Assembly (NCBI GenBank): GCA_004352715.1
Contig: SCFE01000116.1
Location: 1,123,926-1,187,925, forward strand
Direction: 5' to 3'
DNA: 64,000 nucleotides
Origin: Hofstenia miamia
Taxonomy: Eukaryota; Xenacoelomorpha; Acoela
Shown: piece by piece, positions 23,198-34,137 of the stretch
How positions within the stretch are numbered: the first letter of the stretch is position 1
Layout of the letters: every line of letters begins with the position of its first letter
Position numbers and translations under genes: made by a program
Notes under the pieces: generated by a model
Told to the model about the DNA's origin: nothing
The model's database searches: none
Seen by the model: only the letters and a program-made list of their open reading frames with translations

Positions 23198-23471
23198 AAC
23201 AGAGGGAAGCTAGGCTTAGCAAGGCACTCATAAAATTTTTACCTTGTGGATTACATAATCCTATAAAAAATTTTAAACATAAGAATATATATTTTATTCA
23301 ATGCCAATATCAACGCAGTTCTATCAAGTGTACTTCTATAAATAAAATTTTTTTGCAGCTCGTCTAAAACGTTTAATTTTCTTAGTTCGCAGGAAATGAA
23401 GTGCACTATCACAACTGTAATAATTTTCACAAGCACGTCCACGTATTACGCCACATTTATTTATTATACTA

Positions 23472-24110
23472 CAGAGTTTTTCAAAAGTCTTAGGAACATT
23501 ACAAATGCGTATATCTCATGAACTGTTTCAGGTAGAAAAATGGAACTTGTGCCATTTTAAAGCTTGTGAAAAAAAGTTTTTATCATTTTAAAACAGTTTC
23601 CAAGAAGGGCGTTTATGGACCGTTCTTCTTTGAAGAGGCAACTATCACTGAACATGCTGGAAGAAGAATCTGATGGCTTCATTTTTCAACAAAATGGTGC
23701 ATCACCACACTGGAGTCTTAGAATAAGGCAGTTTCTTAACACAAGGCTGCATGGGAGATCTGGGCGAGGTGATGACTTTCTCATGCCCTGGCCTCCTAGA
23801 TCTCCACATCTTACCTCGCGTGAATTCTTTCTTCTGGGCTTTGCCAAGCAACAAGTTTATGTGCCGCTCTTTCCAAGGCTCGAGTAAGGCAGTTGTGGGA
23901 CCCATGGACGTCGAGACGCTGGACCGCGTTTGGCAGGAAATGGACTATCGACTAGATGTCTGCCGTGCGACAAACGGTGCTCATATTGAGCAACTAAGGA
24001 TTCCCCACAAAACTTGAAACTTTACCCAACGGTACCCATTTTAATTTTCAATTCCTAATAGGTTTTGAGTTAATAAAAGTCGTTGTTACCAAGACTTTTG
24101 AAACACCCTT
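23472..24110 (+). mobile_element. Internally deleted mariner-like element with TIRs
   Basis: Left end CAGAGTTTTTCAAAAGTCTT and right end (reverse complement) AAGGGTGTTTCAAAAGTCTT form imperfect inverted repeats of about 26 bp. Each is flanked by TA (23470-71 and 24111-12), the mariner/Tc1 target. Inside, a plus-strand transposase remnant reads FIFQQNGASPHW, then WPPRSPHLTSREFF with FLLGFAKQQVYVP, and after a frameshift LDRVWQEMDYRLDVCRATNG. These match the C-terminal DDE region of the arthropod mariner-type family whose DFFLWG motif is altered here. The catalytic N-terminal half is deleted and the frame is broken near 23885, so it is inactive. Confidence 0.85.
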
Positions 24111-24112
24111 TA

Positions 24113-25400
24113 TTAAACAATTAAACATTTGCAGTTATGCACTTATTCAAAGTACATAACTTTCTTCAGCTTTAGTTGCTTAAAACAGCAGTTTTTTCAA
24201 ACTGTTTCCACAGTATACAGCTGATGCACAGTCATGGTCTAATCTAAAACATTCAACTGCTCATCAGTAAACATCAAAATTTCAAACTAATACAACATTG
24301 AATATTATAGCAATTAAATGTTTATATTGCTTAAGAATGTGTTCAAAACTTTGGCAATTATGAATTATAATTTAAACATTTATAATTATGTTAGATTTAA
24401 AAATTATACTGATATACAGAAAAAATAAAGCACACTAGTGATATACTAGTCCATAACTAGTACAAATTGCCTATTGAAATGTTGCACAAATTGTTAGATT
24501 TGTAAATATATTAATTGTTTATAATAGTAGTCAATGAAAAGTTAAATTTTTAACTATATTGGTTTTAAAAATATTTGAAATAATCTATTATACATTACGT
24601 ACACATTTATTCAAATAAGCTGTAAATTAATGGGCAAATTGTACAAATTTGGATAATTTGGCAAATATTTGCCAAACTTTCCAAGCTTATTCACTAGGAA
24701 ACAGATTAACGTTCACAAACAGAAATACTAAGAAGCAGTGTAACATGAATGCCAACATGACAAAGAGAAAATTTGTTTTATTTTAAAACTTATTTGCCCT
24801 AGCGCAGTTTCTATTTCTTTAATGTGATTTCATACATCAGGAATTTCACACCATAGGGTATAAGTAATATTTAATAAACAAGTCATTGTTAAAAACAAGG
24901 TTATGTTCATAATTGGAAACAAATGACTTGTAACATTTACAATATAAAAAATGATGTTAAAATGTATCTATGATCAAACATAATTTACTTCATTTAACAT
25001 CTTGAAAAATTGGAAAATCAATTTGCCATTGCGTAACCACGAACCTAACAGTAGTCATGTCCAGTGAAACTTGCATCTACATGGCAGTTCCATGCCAGTA
25101 CACGTCCAATCTCCTCGAATTATGGTAGCAAAGAACATTGACAATTTTTGTATTGTGTATGTATTTCTATATAATTTGTAAATATCACATTTTGAAAGGT
25201 GAAAAAACGAAATATATAAATCAATATTCAAATGCAATTGAAATGGTTAACGAAAATCACATGCTTAAATTGAAATCGGCCTTTTTAAAAACTACACAAA
25301 AAACGGACTAAGTACAAAATATAACTTTTGGAATACAAGAATGCAAAAAGAGCTATAGTTATTATACAAGCATGTTAGTGTTTCCTATATTTATCACATT
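24113..25400. other. Non-coding interval, nothing recognised
   Basis: Very AT-rich. The frame at minus 25055-25237 has no domain signal. Confidence 0.5.
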
Positions 25401-25507
25401 AAACAAATAAACTTCACTAAACGCATCTGAAAAAGTGAATATGATAAAGTATAAGAGTTTGACATTTTGTGAAACATGCAGAAATATTTATTATAAATAA
25501 GACATAT

Positions 25508-27530
25508 TCAACTTTTTTTATGCTTAAAACACATGTGCGGCATTTCATCAGAACCATTGGGACAATCATTGCGGTGATAGCACATTCTTTCAACGGGAAC
25601 ACAGAAGGTCTTATCAGTGCATAAGAACATCTGATCATTGCACTTAGGGTTGACACCAGTTCCGAGAAAGGGAACATGGCAAAAGGTTTCGTCAGTGTTA
25701 TCAGAACAATCGAATTTCCCATTGCAAGTTTGCCAGACAGGAATGCACTGGTGAGTTCGGGAGCACGAAAATTCCTCAGAGTTGCATGAGTAAATGATTT
25801 TGGAAGGAGGCTTCACGGTGCAGTGATCTTCGTCGTCGCCATTGTTGCAATGAATTATGCTTATCACATACCTAAATAAATATTAATTGAAGAACAAAAA
25901 ATTTCTGAATACCAAGTCCCAAGGAATGCAGAAAGATTTATCGCTACAAACATATCCTTTGCACATTTCAGGCGGACAGAAAGATTCGTCAGTATAGTCT
26001 CCAAAATCATTTGCCAAAATCGCATACCTTTGAATCAGGAATACAGACATTGTTCCTGCATTTGTATTCTTTCAGCATGCAATCCCTATAGGCCGATTTG
26101 CAAAGAGCAGCTGATTCGTCTGAATTATCACCGCAATGATCTACCCGATCACATGTCAGCCCACCATCAATGCATTTGCCATTGTCACACACAAATTTAT
26201 CCAATGTGCACTTGGGAAGTGTAGGACAGAAGACTTTATCTGATCCATCTGTGCAGTGGTTAATGCTGTCACAATAAAGATCCCCATCAATACAATACCC
26301 GTTACGACATTTGAAATCGGTCAACCCGCAAGTCTCAGTAGGAGGCTTCACAGCAGGACGCTTACAAAATTTCCCTAAGTGAAACATTAACTTACGAAAT
26401 AACTAAATGTATATACCTTCGTCAGAACGGTCACCACAATTGTCAATGCCATTACAAACTAAGCTATGGTGCAAGCAACTTCCATCTCTGCAAACGAATT
26501 CGAACAGTGAGCATTCAGCAGTTGCAGTAGTTGTGATAGGCGGCGGGCAAAACAGGCCTTCATCGGATCTATCAGCACAATCAGGTCGACATCACAAACG
26601 TACTCCTCGGGAACACATTTTCCACTGTCTGTGCAAACAAACTCATTCATTTCGCATCTTGGTGCAGGAGTAGTTGGAGGCTCCGTAGCACAAAAGATGC
26701 CTTCATCTGAAGCATCGGCACAATCAATTACTTGGTCACAAGCTTTTGCAACTGCAATGCATTTCTTGTCTCTACATACAAACTCCTCTTCATTGCAAAT
26801 TTCTTCCATTCGTGGAGGCTGCTCAATTGGAGTGCAAAAACTGCATTCATCAGATCCATCAGTACAATCCCGATGACCATTACAAACTTTTGTATGATGA
26901 ATACAATCACCGTTAACACAAGCATACTCATCTTTAGCACAAATACGCTTTGTAGTAGCTTGCAGCGTAGTTATTGGGCAATTCCATTCATCGTCCGCAA
27001 TAATTGGACAGTCTCGTACACTATCGCATACAGCTCGTTTGTGAATGCAACTACCATCTTCCTTACACATGTAATCAGTCGCAGCGCACAGACGTGATGG
27101 TGTAGTGGTTGAAGGAAGGTCAGTGGATGGACCACAGTTGGCTTCACCACTCCAATCTCCGCATTCATTCAAACCATTGCATTCACATGTTTCGACCACA
27201 CAACGTCCTAAAAATTATAAAAAAATATTATTTGATTATTTTATACCATTATCGCAAGCAAATTGATCAGATGCACAGTTGGGTTGTTTTGGAGGTAGCA
27301 TTGGACACGTATTTGGTTTCTCGTCAGAACCATCAGCACAATCCTCAGTACCATCACAAAGCCATTTCCTGGAAATACATTTAGCACCTAACTTGCAAAG
27401 AAATTCGTCGTCATTGCACATTGGAGCATTGTTGCAGAATTTTTCATCAGTTAAGTCACCGCAGTCATTTTTCCCATTACAAAGGAAAAGAACACCAACA
27501 CATCCGCCATTGTCGCACTGAAACTGACCT
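25508..27530 (-). pseudogene. LDL-receptor class A repeat protein, lineage 1 (frameshifted)
   Basis: Four minus-strand exons are seen: 27530-27247, 27207-26417, 26374-25913 and 25871-25508, with GT/AG introns of 39, 42 and 41 nt. They encode about a dozen LDLA modules, each with six cysteines and the calcium-binding C-D-x4-D-x-SDE motif, separated by Thr/Pro-rich linkers (TTTPSRL, PPTTPAP). LDLA modules bind Ca2+ and protein or lipoprotein ligands outside the cell; no transmembrane segment, EGF or YWTD domain is seen, so a secreted product is likely. Three one-base changes break the frame: a missing G after VCD near 26591, an extra base near 26008 (before NDFGDYTDE, where a core Cys is also Phe) and an extra A near 25862. 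Outside these, the modules are well preserved. So this is a recent pseudogene or a gene with sequencing errors. The 5' end is lost in the N run 27531-27939. The stop is at 25508 and AATAAA at about 25490. Confidence 0.75.
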
Positions 27531-27939
27531 NNNNNNNNNNNNNNNNNNNNNNNNNNNNNNNNNNNNNNNNNNNNNNNNNNNNNNNNNNNNNNNNNNNNNN
27601 NNNNNNNNNNNNNNNNNNNNNNNNNNNNNNNNNNNNNNNNNNNNNNNNNNNNNNNNNNNNNNNNNNNNNNNNNNNNNNNNNNNNNNNNNNNNNNNNNNNN
27701 NNNNNNNNNNNNNNNNNNNNNNNNNNNNNNNNNNNNNNNNNNNNNNNNNNNNNNNNNNNNNNNNNNNNNNNNNNNNNNNNNNNNNNNNNNNNNNNNNNNN
27801 NNNNNNNNNNNNNNNNNNNNNNNNNNNNNNNNNNNNNNNNNNNNNNNNNNNNNNNNNNNNNNNNNNNNNNNNNNNNNNNNNNNNNNNNNNNNNNNNNNNN
27901 NNNNNNNNNNNNNNNNNNNNNNNNNNNNNNNNNNNNNNN

Positions 27940-27975
<36 letters not shown>
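27531..27975. other. Gap and (TA)n microsatellite
   Basis: N run 27531-27939 followed by a TA/CATATA microsatellite to about 27980. It hides the 5' exons of the lineage 1 LDLA gene. Confidence 0.95.
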
Positions 27976-27982
<7 letters not shown>

Positions 27983-27989
27983 CGGGATC

Positions 27990-28265
27990 TAGATACTATA
28001 GGATTTGTATCCACCACCCGCAATTTTCGATTTTCTATAGTATCCAGCGCCATTTTTTGATGGAAAGCCAGAATAATTCATTTTTTCCAATAATTTTTAC
28101 ATTGCACATTTGGGGTATAATTTCTTATTTATGAGTTTCCGATTTTTTCTAAACATATTTTTTTGGACCCGTATCCAGTGGCTTCCGCCATAGCATCTTG
28201 AGCCCATATGATATTTTTTGTAACCAGCACCTTGCAGATATTTTAAAATTTTGTATCCAAAGCCC
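27990..28265 (+). repeat. Degenerate GTATCCA-containing repeat patch
   Basis: The words TTTGTATCCA, AGTATCCAG, CGTATCCAG and TTGTATCCAAAGCCCA recur at irregular 50-100 bp intervals between two TA microsatellites. It looks like an old tandem repeat. No gene is seen. Confidence 0.4.
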
Positions 28266-28467
28266 ATATATATATATATATATATATANNNNNNNNNNNN
28301 NNNNNNNNNNNNNNNNNNNNNNNNNNNNNNNNNNNNNNNNNNNNNNNNNNNNNNNNNNNNNNNNNNNNNNNNNNNNNNNNNNNNNNNNNNNNNNNNNNNN
28401 NNNNNNNNNNNNNNNNNNNNNNNNNNNNNNNNNNNNNNNNNNNATATATATATATATATATATATAT
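28266..28467. repeat. (TA)n microsatellite with gap
   Basis: TA repeats on both sides of the N run 28289-28443. Confidence 0.95.
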
Positions 28468-28689
28468 GTGATTTTGCTGTGATTCTATAAACACTTTTGC
28501 ATTACGTGTTACCATGCTTTGAATGTGCTTATAATATTAAACGGCTAATTAAAGAGTGTCATGTGTGAATAAAAATCATTTTACCAATGTATGATGATCA
28601 CATTTATTACTTATTTCGTTCTTAAAATATTAAAAACACAACATATGGTTTGTTTAAAGTTTATTTATTTATTAAATATCTAACATAGC

Positions 28690-29200
28690 TAATTGAAATC
28701 AAATCACTACAAAGTTTACATCCCTATTCCTTGATAAATGTATAATGATCATCATTTCATCACTTTATCGGCAACAATTACATCAACATAGCCAGCAAAG
28801 TGCTTTGGATTTTGAGCTATATCCTTGAACAAGTCTATCAAGGTCATCAAGAATATTTCTTCTTGAGTTGTAAAGTTGAACAACATCTCGATATGTGATA
28901 GTATTTTGGACTTGACGCATCGAAGCTACAAGAATTGGCTTTGATACCCTATCCCAACAAGAACTCAATTTTAAACTATCAAGTCATGTCCCTCCAGGAA
29001 TAGCTTTTGTAGAATCAGGAAATTTTAGTCTGTTTCATCGAATCATGCCAATCTAAGCTGTCAAATTTGCAGATATGCAGCTGCAGTTTTCCACTAAAGA
29101 ACATTATCACCAGTAACAATTCTTCCCTTTCCAACATATTTGACTAGAAGACTCAATTTTTTTCTGTGAGGTTTCCACATTCAGATATATCACGGCGCAA
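28690..29200 (-). mobile_element. piggyBac transposase remnant
   Basis: On the minus strand, YVGKGRIVTGDNV matches the G-R-N-V-T-x-D-N block of piggyBac DDD transposases, which contains the first catalytic Asp. About 230 bp later, RDVVQLYNSRRNILDDLDRL plus VQGYSSKSKALCW matches the block that normally reads VxxYNxxKGGVDxxDxL..YSxKRKxxRW and holds the third catalytic Asp. Several stop codons lie between. The GG pair and the KR-basic end are changed, so the copy is inactive. No TTAA-bounded ends were found. Confidence 0.65.
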
Positions 29201-29589
29201 ATATATTTTTCAGTGTATGTTTGGCATCTAAGTGGCCCTATATTGTCCTTGTAATATGAATAAGACTTTTTAGCTGGGATTTTCCATATTTATTGCATTT
29301 GCAAGTACATAACTTTTCCCAATTTAACAAAGCTCAAATATAGCTCGTCTGTAGAGCATTAATAAATGAGTTCATAAATAAATTAAATATATATATATAA
29401 TCTCGTTTCTTAATTTGTATATATAATGTATATATCACATATAAACATGGTTATATGTATTGGTAATTTCTTTAACAATTTTGTAAACCAGCAGCTAGAT
29501 GTCGTGGTGCATGCACACTTCAAACGGGCCAAAAGTATAAATAAACATAAGAATATGTTATGCAAATGAAACTGAATTTTTTTATTTGA

Positions 29590-29955
29590 AATGTTTGTTA
29601 GTTTAGTAAAAAATCATATACATAATTACATTTGTGTAACTTCGCCATTTTCCAAAAAAAATTTAAATAAACTTTGTAGAGTCACGAACCGGTCAGAGTT
29701 TATAAAAAATGTTTCTGCACATACAAATTGTTTGCCAAATATTGACCAGCAAAACCCCTTTCAACTATTTTATCACCATACCTTAGAAGTACTTTTAAGA
29801 TCATGTACTAATTGGGATCATGCAACTTCTCAATTTGCTTACTCATCAGCTGCATAAATGCGTGAAAGGCAGTCCGGCACCGTGTAGTTCTGGTCAAGAC
29901 TTCTGAACTGCTGCACAAATTTTTCAAACTTTGCTCAGACTTCTGCACTACCTTA
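29590..29955 (+). repeat. Left flank of a segmental duplication (paralogue at 46.2-46.45 kb)
   Basis: About 29700-29955 aligns with about 46180-46460, sharing CCCTTTCAACT, AATTGGGAT, TGCAACTTC, AAATTGCTTACT and CAAACTTTGCTCAGA. In the 46 kb copy, this sequence runs on directly into the equivalent of 33562 onward. The 88-codon frame here (29591-29857) is not kept in the other copy. Confidence 0.7.
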
Positions 29956-30158
29956 AGGTGCATTCAGACGAGAACCTTTTGGTGTATATTATTTGATATA
30001 CGTCAACAAGGTGCTCGTCTGAACGCACATCGTTCAAATTGATGCACAAACAGCTTGCATCTATTTGACGTAGTTCAAAAGATTATCTTCTGAACGCACA
30101 CTATTCATTTGAACGATCAGTAATTAGTGACTTTGTTTCGGGGACAGATTGTCTCAAG

Positions 30159-31338
30159 CAGGGATCCAACATGATTAATCGTCAACGCGATTAATCGAGA
30201 TTAATCGGATGGATTAATCTATCGTGCTGGTCAAGTAGATTAGATTAATCGTAAACAGCGTGCTCGATTAATCTAGATTATTCTAATTAAGTTGATGCTT
30301 ATGCATTCAGTGTTCATTTTCGGTTTGATCTTAGCTATGGCCACTATTCTTGCGGCATATGTTTTACAAAAGAAAACCTTAACACCGGACATAGAAGAGG
30401 AACGTGATGATTAGGCCACAGTTAGACTAGTGATTGGTTCGAAAGTGATCTATCACATTTTGATTGAATCGCACGTCTAACCACCCGAGATAATTAGCGA
30501 TGTGACGATCACGAAGAAATCGTGCTCGTTCGATTTCCTTGTGATCGTCACGTCGCNATGATTAGGCCACAGTTAGACTAGTGATTGGTTCGAAAGTGAT
30601 CTATCACATTTTGATTGAATCACACGTCTAACCACCCGAGATAATTAGCGATGTGACGATCACGAAGAAATCGTGCTCATCTGATTTCCTTGTGATCGTC
30701 ACGTCGCTAATTATCTCGGGTGGTTAGCCATGCAATTCTTTTAAATGTGAGAGATCACTTTTAAAACAATCACTAGTCTAACCGTGGCCTTAGGCATCTA
30801 ACATACCTAGAAAGCGTCGAATGTCGCCTAATTCTATATATAAGTATCCTCGATTTTATCACGCCAACTTCTAATCAGGTTGAGAGACTGCTCAGCAAAG
30901 CTGGTTATGCTCTATCTGATTACCAAATCGTTTATTACCCCTCAACTTAGAGATCCAAATTTCTTTACCCTAANATCCTCGATTTTATCACGCCAACTTC
31001 TAATCAGGTTGAGAGATTGCTCAGCAAAGCTGGTTATGCTCTATCTGAATACCAAATCGTTTATTACCCCTCAACTTAGAGATCCAAATTTCTTTACCCT
31101 AACAAGCACATGCGGAGTAAAATGACTTCAGGAAATAATCTCAAATAACAATAATAGTTGATATTTTTAATTTGAATATCTTTCAATTGATGTATTGCAT
31201 TTTGAATATTTTTAATCAGAAGTAGATTAATCGACGATTAATCGCGATTATTAATCTCCTGGCAGCAGCGATTATGATTAATCTATCGCCAAATTTTTTT
31301 TTAATAGATTAATCGCGATTAAAATCTAACGATCCCTG
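30159..31338 (+). mobile_element. Nested hAT-like element with GATTAATC subterminal repeats
   Basis: CAGGGATC at 30159 and its inverse GATCCCTG ending at 31338 bound an 1180-bp unit. Both ends are packed with GATTAATC words, arranged as GATTAATCG-CGATTAATC palindromes (30170-30290 and 31225-31325), typical of hAT subterminal transposase-binding repeats. Inside, the plus strand reads DFITPTSNQVERLLSKAGYA then LSEYQIVYYPST. This is the hAT C-terminal dimerisation signature (P-T-S-x3-E-R-x-F-S). It is present twice because the segment is repeated around the N at 30974. Eight-base target duplications are not recognisable. Confidence 0.75.
30411..30792. mobile_element. Foldback (palindromic) element, doubled around a single N
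   Basis: The left arm GGCCACAGTTAGACTAGTG and the inverse of the right arm GGCCACGGTTAGACTAGTG match. The inner arms also pair: CTAACCACCCGAGATAATTA with TAATTATCTCGGGTGGTTAG, and GATGTGACGATCAC with GTGATCGTCACGTC. A full copy therefore forms a nearly complete hairpin of about 230 bp. The first copy (30411-30556) breaks at the N and restarts at 30558. It lies inside the hAT-like element. Confidence 0.8.
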
Positions 31339-32444
31339 ATTTCGGTAATTTTATTGCAGTACAATTTTCTCATCAAAAATGATATTCCTTTTTGTGTTTT
31401 TTTTGCTAATGTAAAATTCAGTTGCGAAAACTGAATATGCATGACTTAGTTTATTTTTTAGTGGTATTGATTTTTTGTTATGGTACCCTTTTTCGTGATT
31501 TTTCATTAAGTTTGTCATCATTTATTTTCCAAATGGGCTGTAAAGAAAAGAAATAAAAATCGAAACCATTACATTTCAAACTTTTAACAAAAATATTGGA
31601 TGTGGTTACTAACATTGATTACCTTTGCTGTTTGCTATAGATTTCATCTCTTGCTATGACCCATATTTTACATTCCAGCTATTCTGTGCTGACAGTTCCA
31701 TTTTTGAGTATTATAAAAATATAATTTATTGCGTTTTTTAAAATTATCTTACACAAATTGCCTTGTAGAAAAAAATAGTATGAAACGATTGGTTTTTATG
31801 TGTTTTATCTCATCAGTGTTTTTAAAATTTCAATTCAAGAAGAAATGAGACAATATCGGTAACCCCGAACGCGGTTTGTATGCCCTGAGACCGCGTTTTC
31901 TACTTTTACGTATTACAAGGCAATTCCTATACATGGTTTAGTTATTCATTAATGATAACTCGAATTCATTTCTTTAAACAACCCAATAATTGGTAATTTT
32001 TATGCAATATCTAATAAACAAATGTGTTGTAATTGCTTTTACATTGACGTCTACATAATGTCATTCTAAAATCATCATTCACTATTTATTTGTTTTTTGT
32101 TTGTCTAATTAACTTTATAATAGAAGTATTTTTTCGGGTATATGTGTGTATTATCATAAATTTAATTTTACATAATTTCAGTTTCTACTTGCAATTTTTT
32201 TTAAAATGTATGTATCAACTGAAGCCCTATACTCTGGACATTTGACTTCCTGATGATTGCATTTGCATTTCGAAAGATTGACAGAATTGTATTTGTCCAG
32301 AATATAATGAATGTTATTTTATATTATTTCAATGAAACTACCTTGCTAGATTTTTTGGAGTACTAACTAATATATAATGAGTCTTTCGTTGTCATTTCAT
32401 ATCATGCTAATATATATATANCAAAATTTTGCATTTGCATTCTT

Positions 32445-33012
32445 TTGTCTATTAGTCAAAAAATTTGACTATTAGTCAAAGATTAATAGTAATAGTCAAA
32501 AGAGGTTTCTGCGTAAATTGCATTGCATATACATGTGTTACTATTACTAAGTGGAGTAGCTATAATTCAACTTCAACTTTAGGGAGAGGGAGAACATTTC
32601 GGATGATGTATTAAATAGGACTCTAACTCTACGCTCACGAATGTGTATTGAATAGTTACTTGATCACTCATAAACAAGCGCATATGTAAAGAATTATGCA
32701 AACATTTAACCCAATTAGCAGGTTGCAATCTTTATAGAAAATTCAAAATAGCTACAACAAGCCTTTGAAACAGCTCTAGCTCTCCAATGGAATTGGGTTG
32801 AAAAACACGCTAAAGCCATTTCGACAAGTTGTTTGTAATTATACTGTTTATTTATTAATGACATTTAAGATGAAAGTTCAGTTATTTAAAATCAAAATTC
32901 CCATTTTCTTTCAAAATTACAATAAATTGACTATTCGGGGGTGCCACAAAGTTAGTCTTTTGACTAGTCAAAAAAGTTTTTTTGACTATAGTCAAAAGAC
33001 TAATCAAAACTG
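32445..33012. mobile_element. Nested element with TTTGACTA subterminal repeats
   Basis: Clusters of TAGTCAAA and TTTGACTA words occur at 32450-32510 (several copies in one orientation) and at 32950-33010 (mixed and inverted). Each cluster can fold, and together they bound about 560 bp, resembling a small hAT-type non-autonomous element. The termini are not defined. Confidence 0.45.
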
Positions 33013-33104
33013 CTATATCTTACTCATCCAATGGATATATTCAAAGTTTTTATAAAGTAAGCTTAGACCCGCGGGTTTGCACAATACACAGCCTACTTCT
33101 AAAT

Positions 33105-33220
33105 AATGCACCGATCAATATTTTGGGCAAAATACCACGCTATCAGTATTTTTCGATATTGTCATAATATAGCGGTATTGGTTTCAGTATCGGTATACCG
33201 AAGGTAACTTTAAACAGGTA
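33105..33220. repeat. TACCG/CGGTA-rich subterminal cluster
   Basis: ATACCACGCTATCAGTATTT, ATAGCGGTATTGG and GTATCGGTATACCG form overlapping inverted repeats. A similar TACCGC-rich cluster is present at 52315-52435. Probably the end of another hAT-like family. Confidence 0.45.
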
Positions 33221-33561
33221 ATTTCGTTTTTGAACAATCAGTAATTAACTACTCATGCTAGGCAATATTGTATAACAATATCTATAGAATTAAACATCCA
33301 ATCAAATTTGTTTTTGATTATAATGTTTTGAATCAGTAATTGAGGTGTTGATTATAATCTTCCCAGTGATAGAAAACAATTTCTATAAGGCTTAATTGAT
33401 GAATATACAAGTGGCCGTTCATCAAAATAATGCTAGTCTGTACGAAATTTCATCAAATTATTGATGTACATCAAAAAGACGCTCGACTGAACGCTCCCAA
33501 ATTTTGACTGATGCATCAAAAATGCATACATCAAAAAGATGCTCGTCTGAACGCACCTTTA

Positions 33562-34130
33562 GTTGTTTAAACAGAGCTACTTCATTGCTACGGTTAAGTG
33601 GTTATAATTTAGATGCATGATATTAGGCATGCAAACTTTAGTGGGTTTAGTTGAATATGTAATCAAAATCAATTTTCGAATGTGAATTTACACCCAAGCC
33701 TAAAGGTTGCTACACCATATTGGTGAAATGGCAATATCTAAGGACACCAAATTATTGATGGAATTGGAACATTTTCCAACAGTTGTATTAATAGAGGAAA
33801 GACATGCGAGACTAACAATTAGGTTTTAACTACAGAATTGTCCCTTGAATATAGCAAAAAGTTGTTCATTTCAGGGTAGTTTTCAGCCAACATATCACAT
33901 TCAAAGAAATTTAGGTAGTGAGAAATTTTGAAATGCATTTCAAAAATTATTAGAAAAATAAAATTTTATAGTTCAGTAAATTCGGATATTTACCCGCAAA
34001 TTATTAGTTAAAATCATCCTTAAGATGGACAAATATTGAAGACAAAAATTGCGAATAAATGTTTCGAAACCTTGTATAAAGCTAATAAACTATAACTTGA
34101 ATATTAAAGTGAAAATAGAAGATATTATAT
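33562..34130 (+). repeat. Right flank of the segmental duplication (3' flank of the LDLA gene)
   Basis: Aligns with about 46460-47080: AGCCTAAAGGTTGCTACACC versus AGCCTAGAGATTGTTGCCAC, CCATATTGGTGAAATGGC-like, GAAAGACATGCG and AAATGCATTTCAAA. It shows that at least 0.5 kb of 3' flank was copied together with the LDLA exons. Confidence 0.7.
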
Positions 34131-34137
34131 TCAAAAT

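Larger units (their letters stand above)
29956..33558. mobile_element. 3.6 kb DNA transposon with 17-bp TIRs and TTA target duplication
   Basis: The left end AGGTGCATTCAGACGAG (29956-29972) and the right end read inward, AGGTGCGTTCAGACGAG (33558-33542), differ at one base; the similarity continues (CTTTT-G-TG). TTA is duplicated at 29953-29955 and 33559-33561. Subterminal inverted copies of the end occur at 30014-30028 and about 33484-33497. The paralogous DNA at 46.4 kb shows an uninterrupted site (CCACCAAAGTTGCTTG versus CTACC-TTA-GTTGTTT). A 3-bp TTA duplication suggests the PIF/Harbinger group, but no DDE transposase or Myb gene is seen, so it is non-autonomous or its core was replaced by nested elements. 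Frames such as 32798-33055 show no domain. Confidence 0.8.

Noticed and set aside
26030-27384. Plus-strand ORFs opposite the LDLA exons (also 34.3-35.4, 47.1-49.4 kb)
   Set aside because: Antisense shadows of cysteine-rich minus-strand exons; their sequence simply mirrors the LDLA codons.
30880-31125. 81-codon ORF with internal duplication
   Set aside because: Wrong frame of the hAT C-terminal fragment; the duplication comes from the restart at the N (30974).
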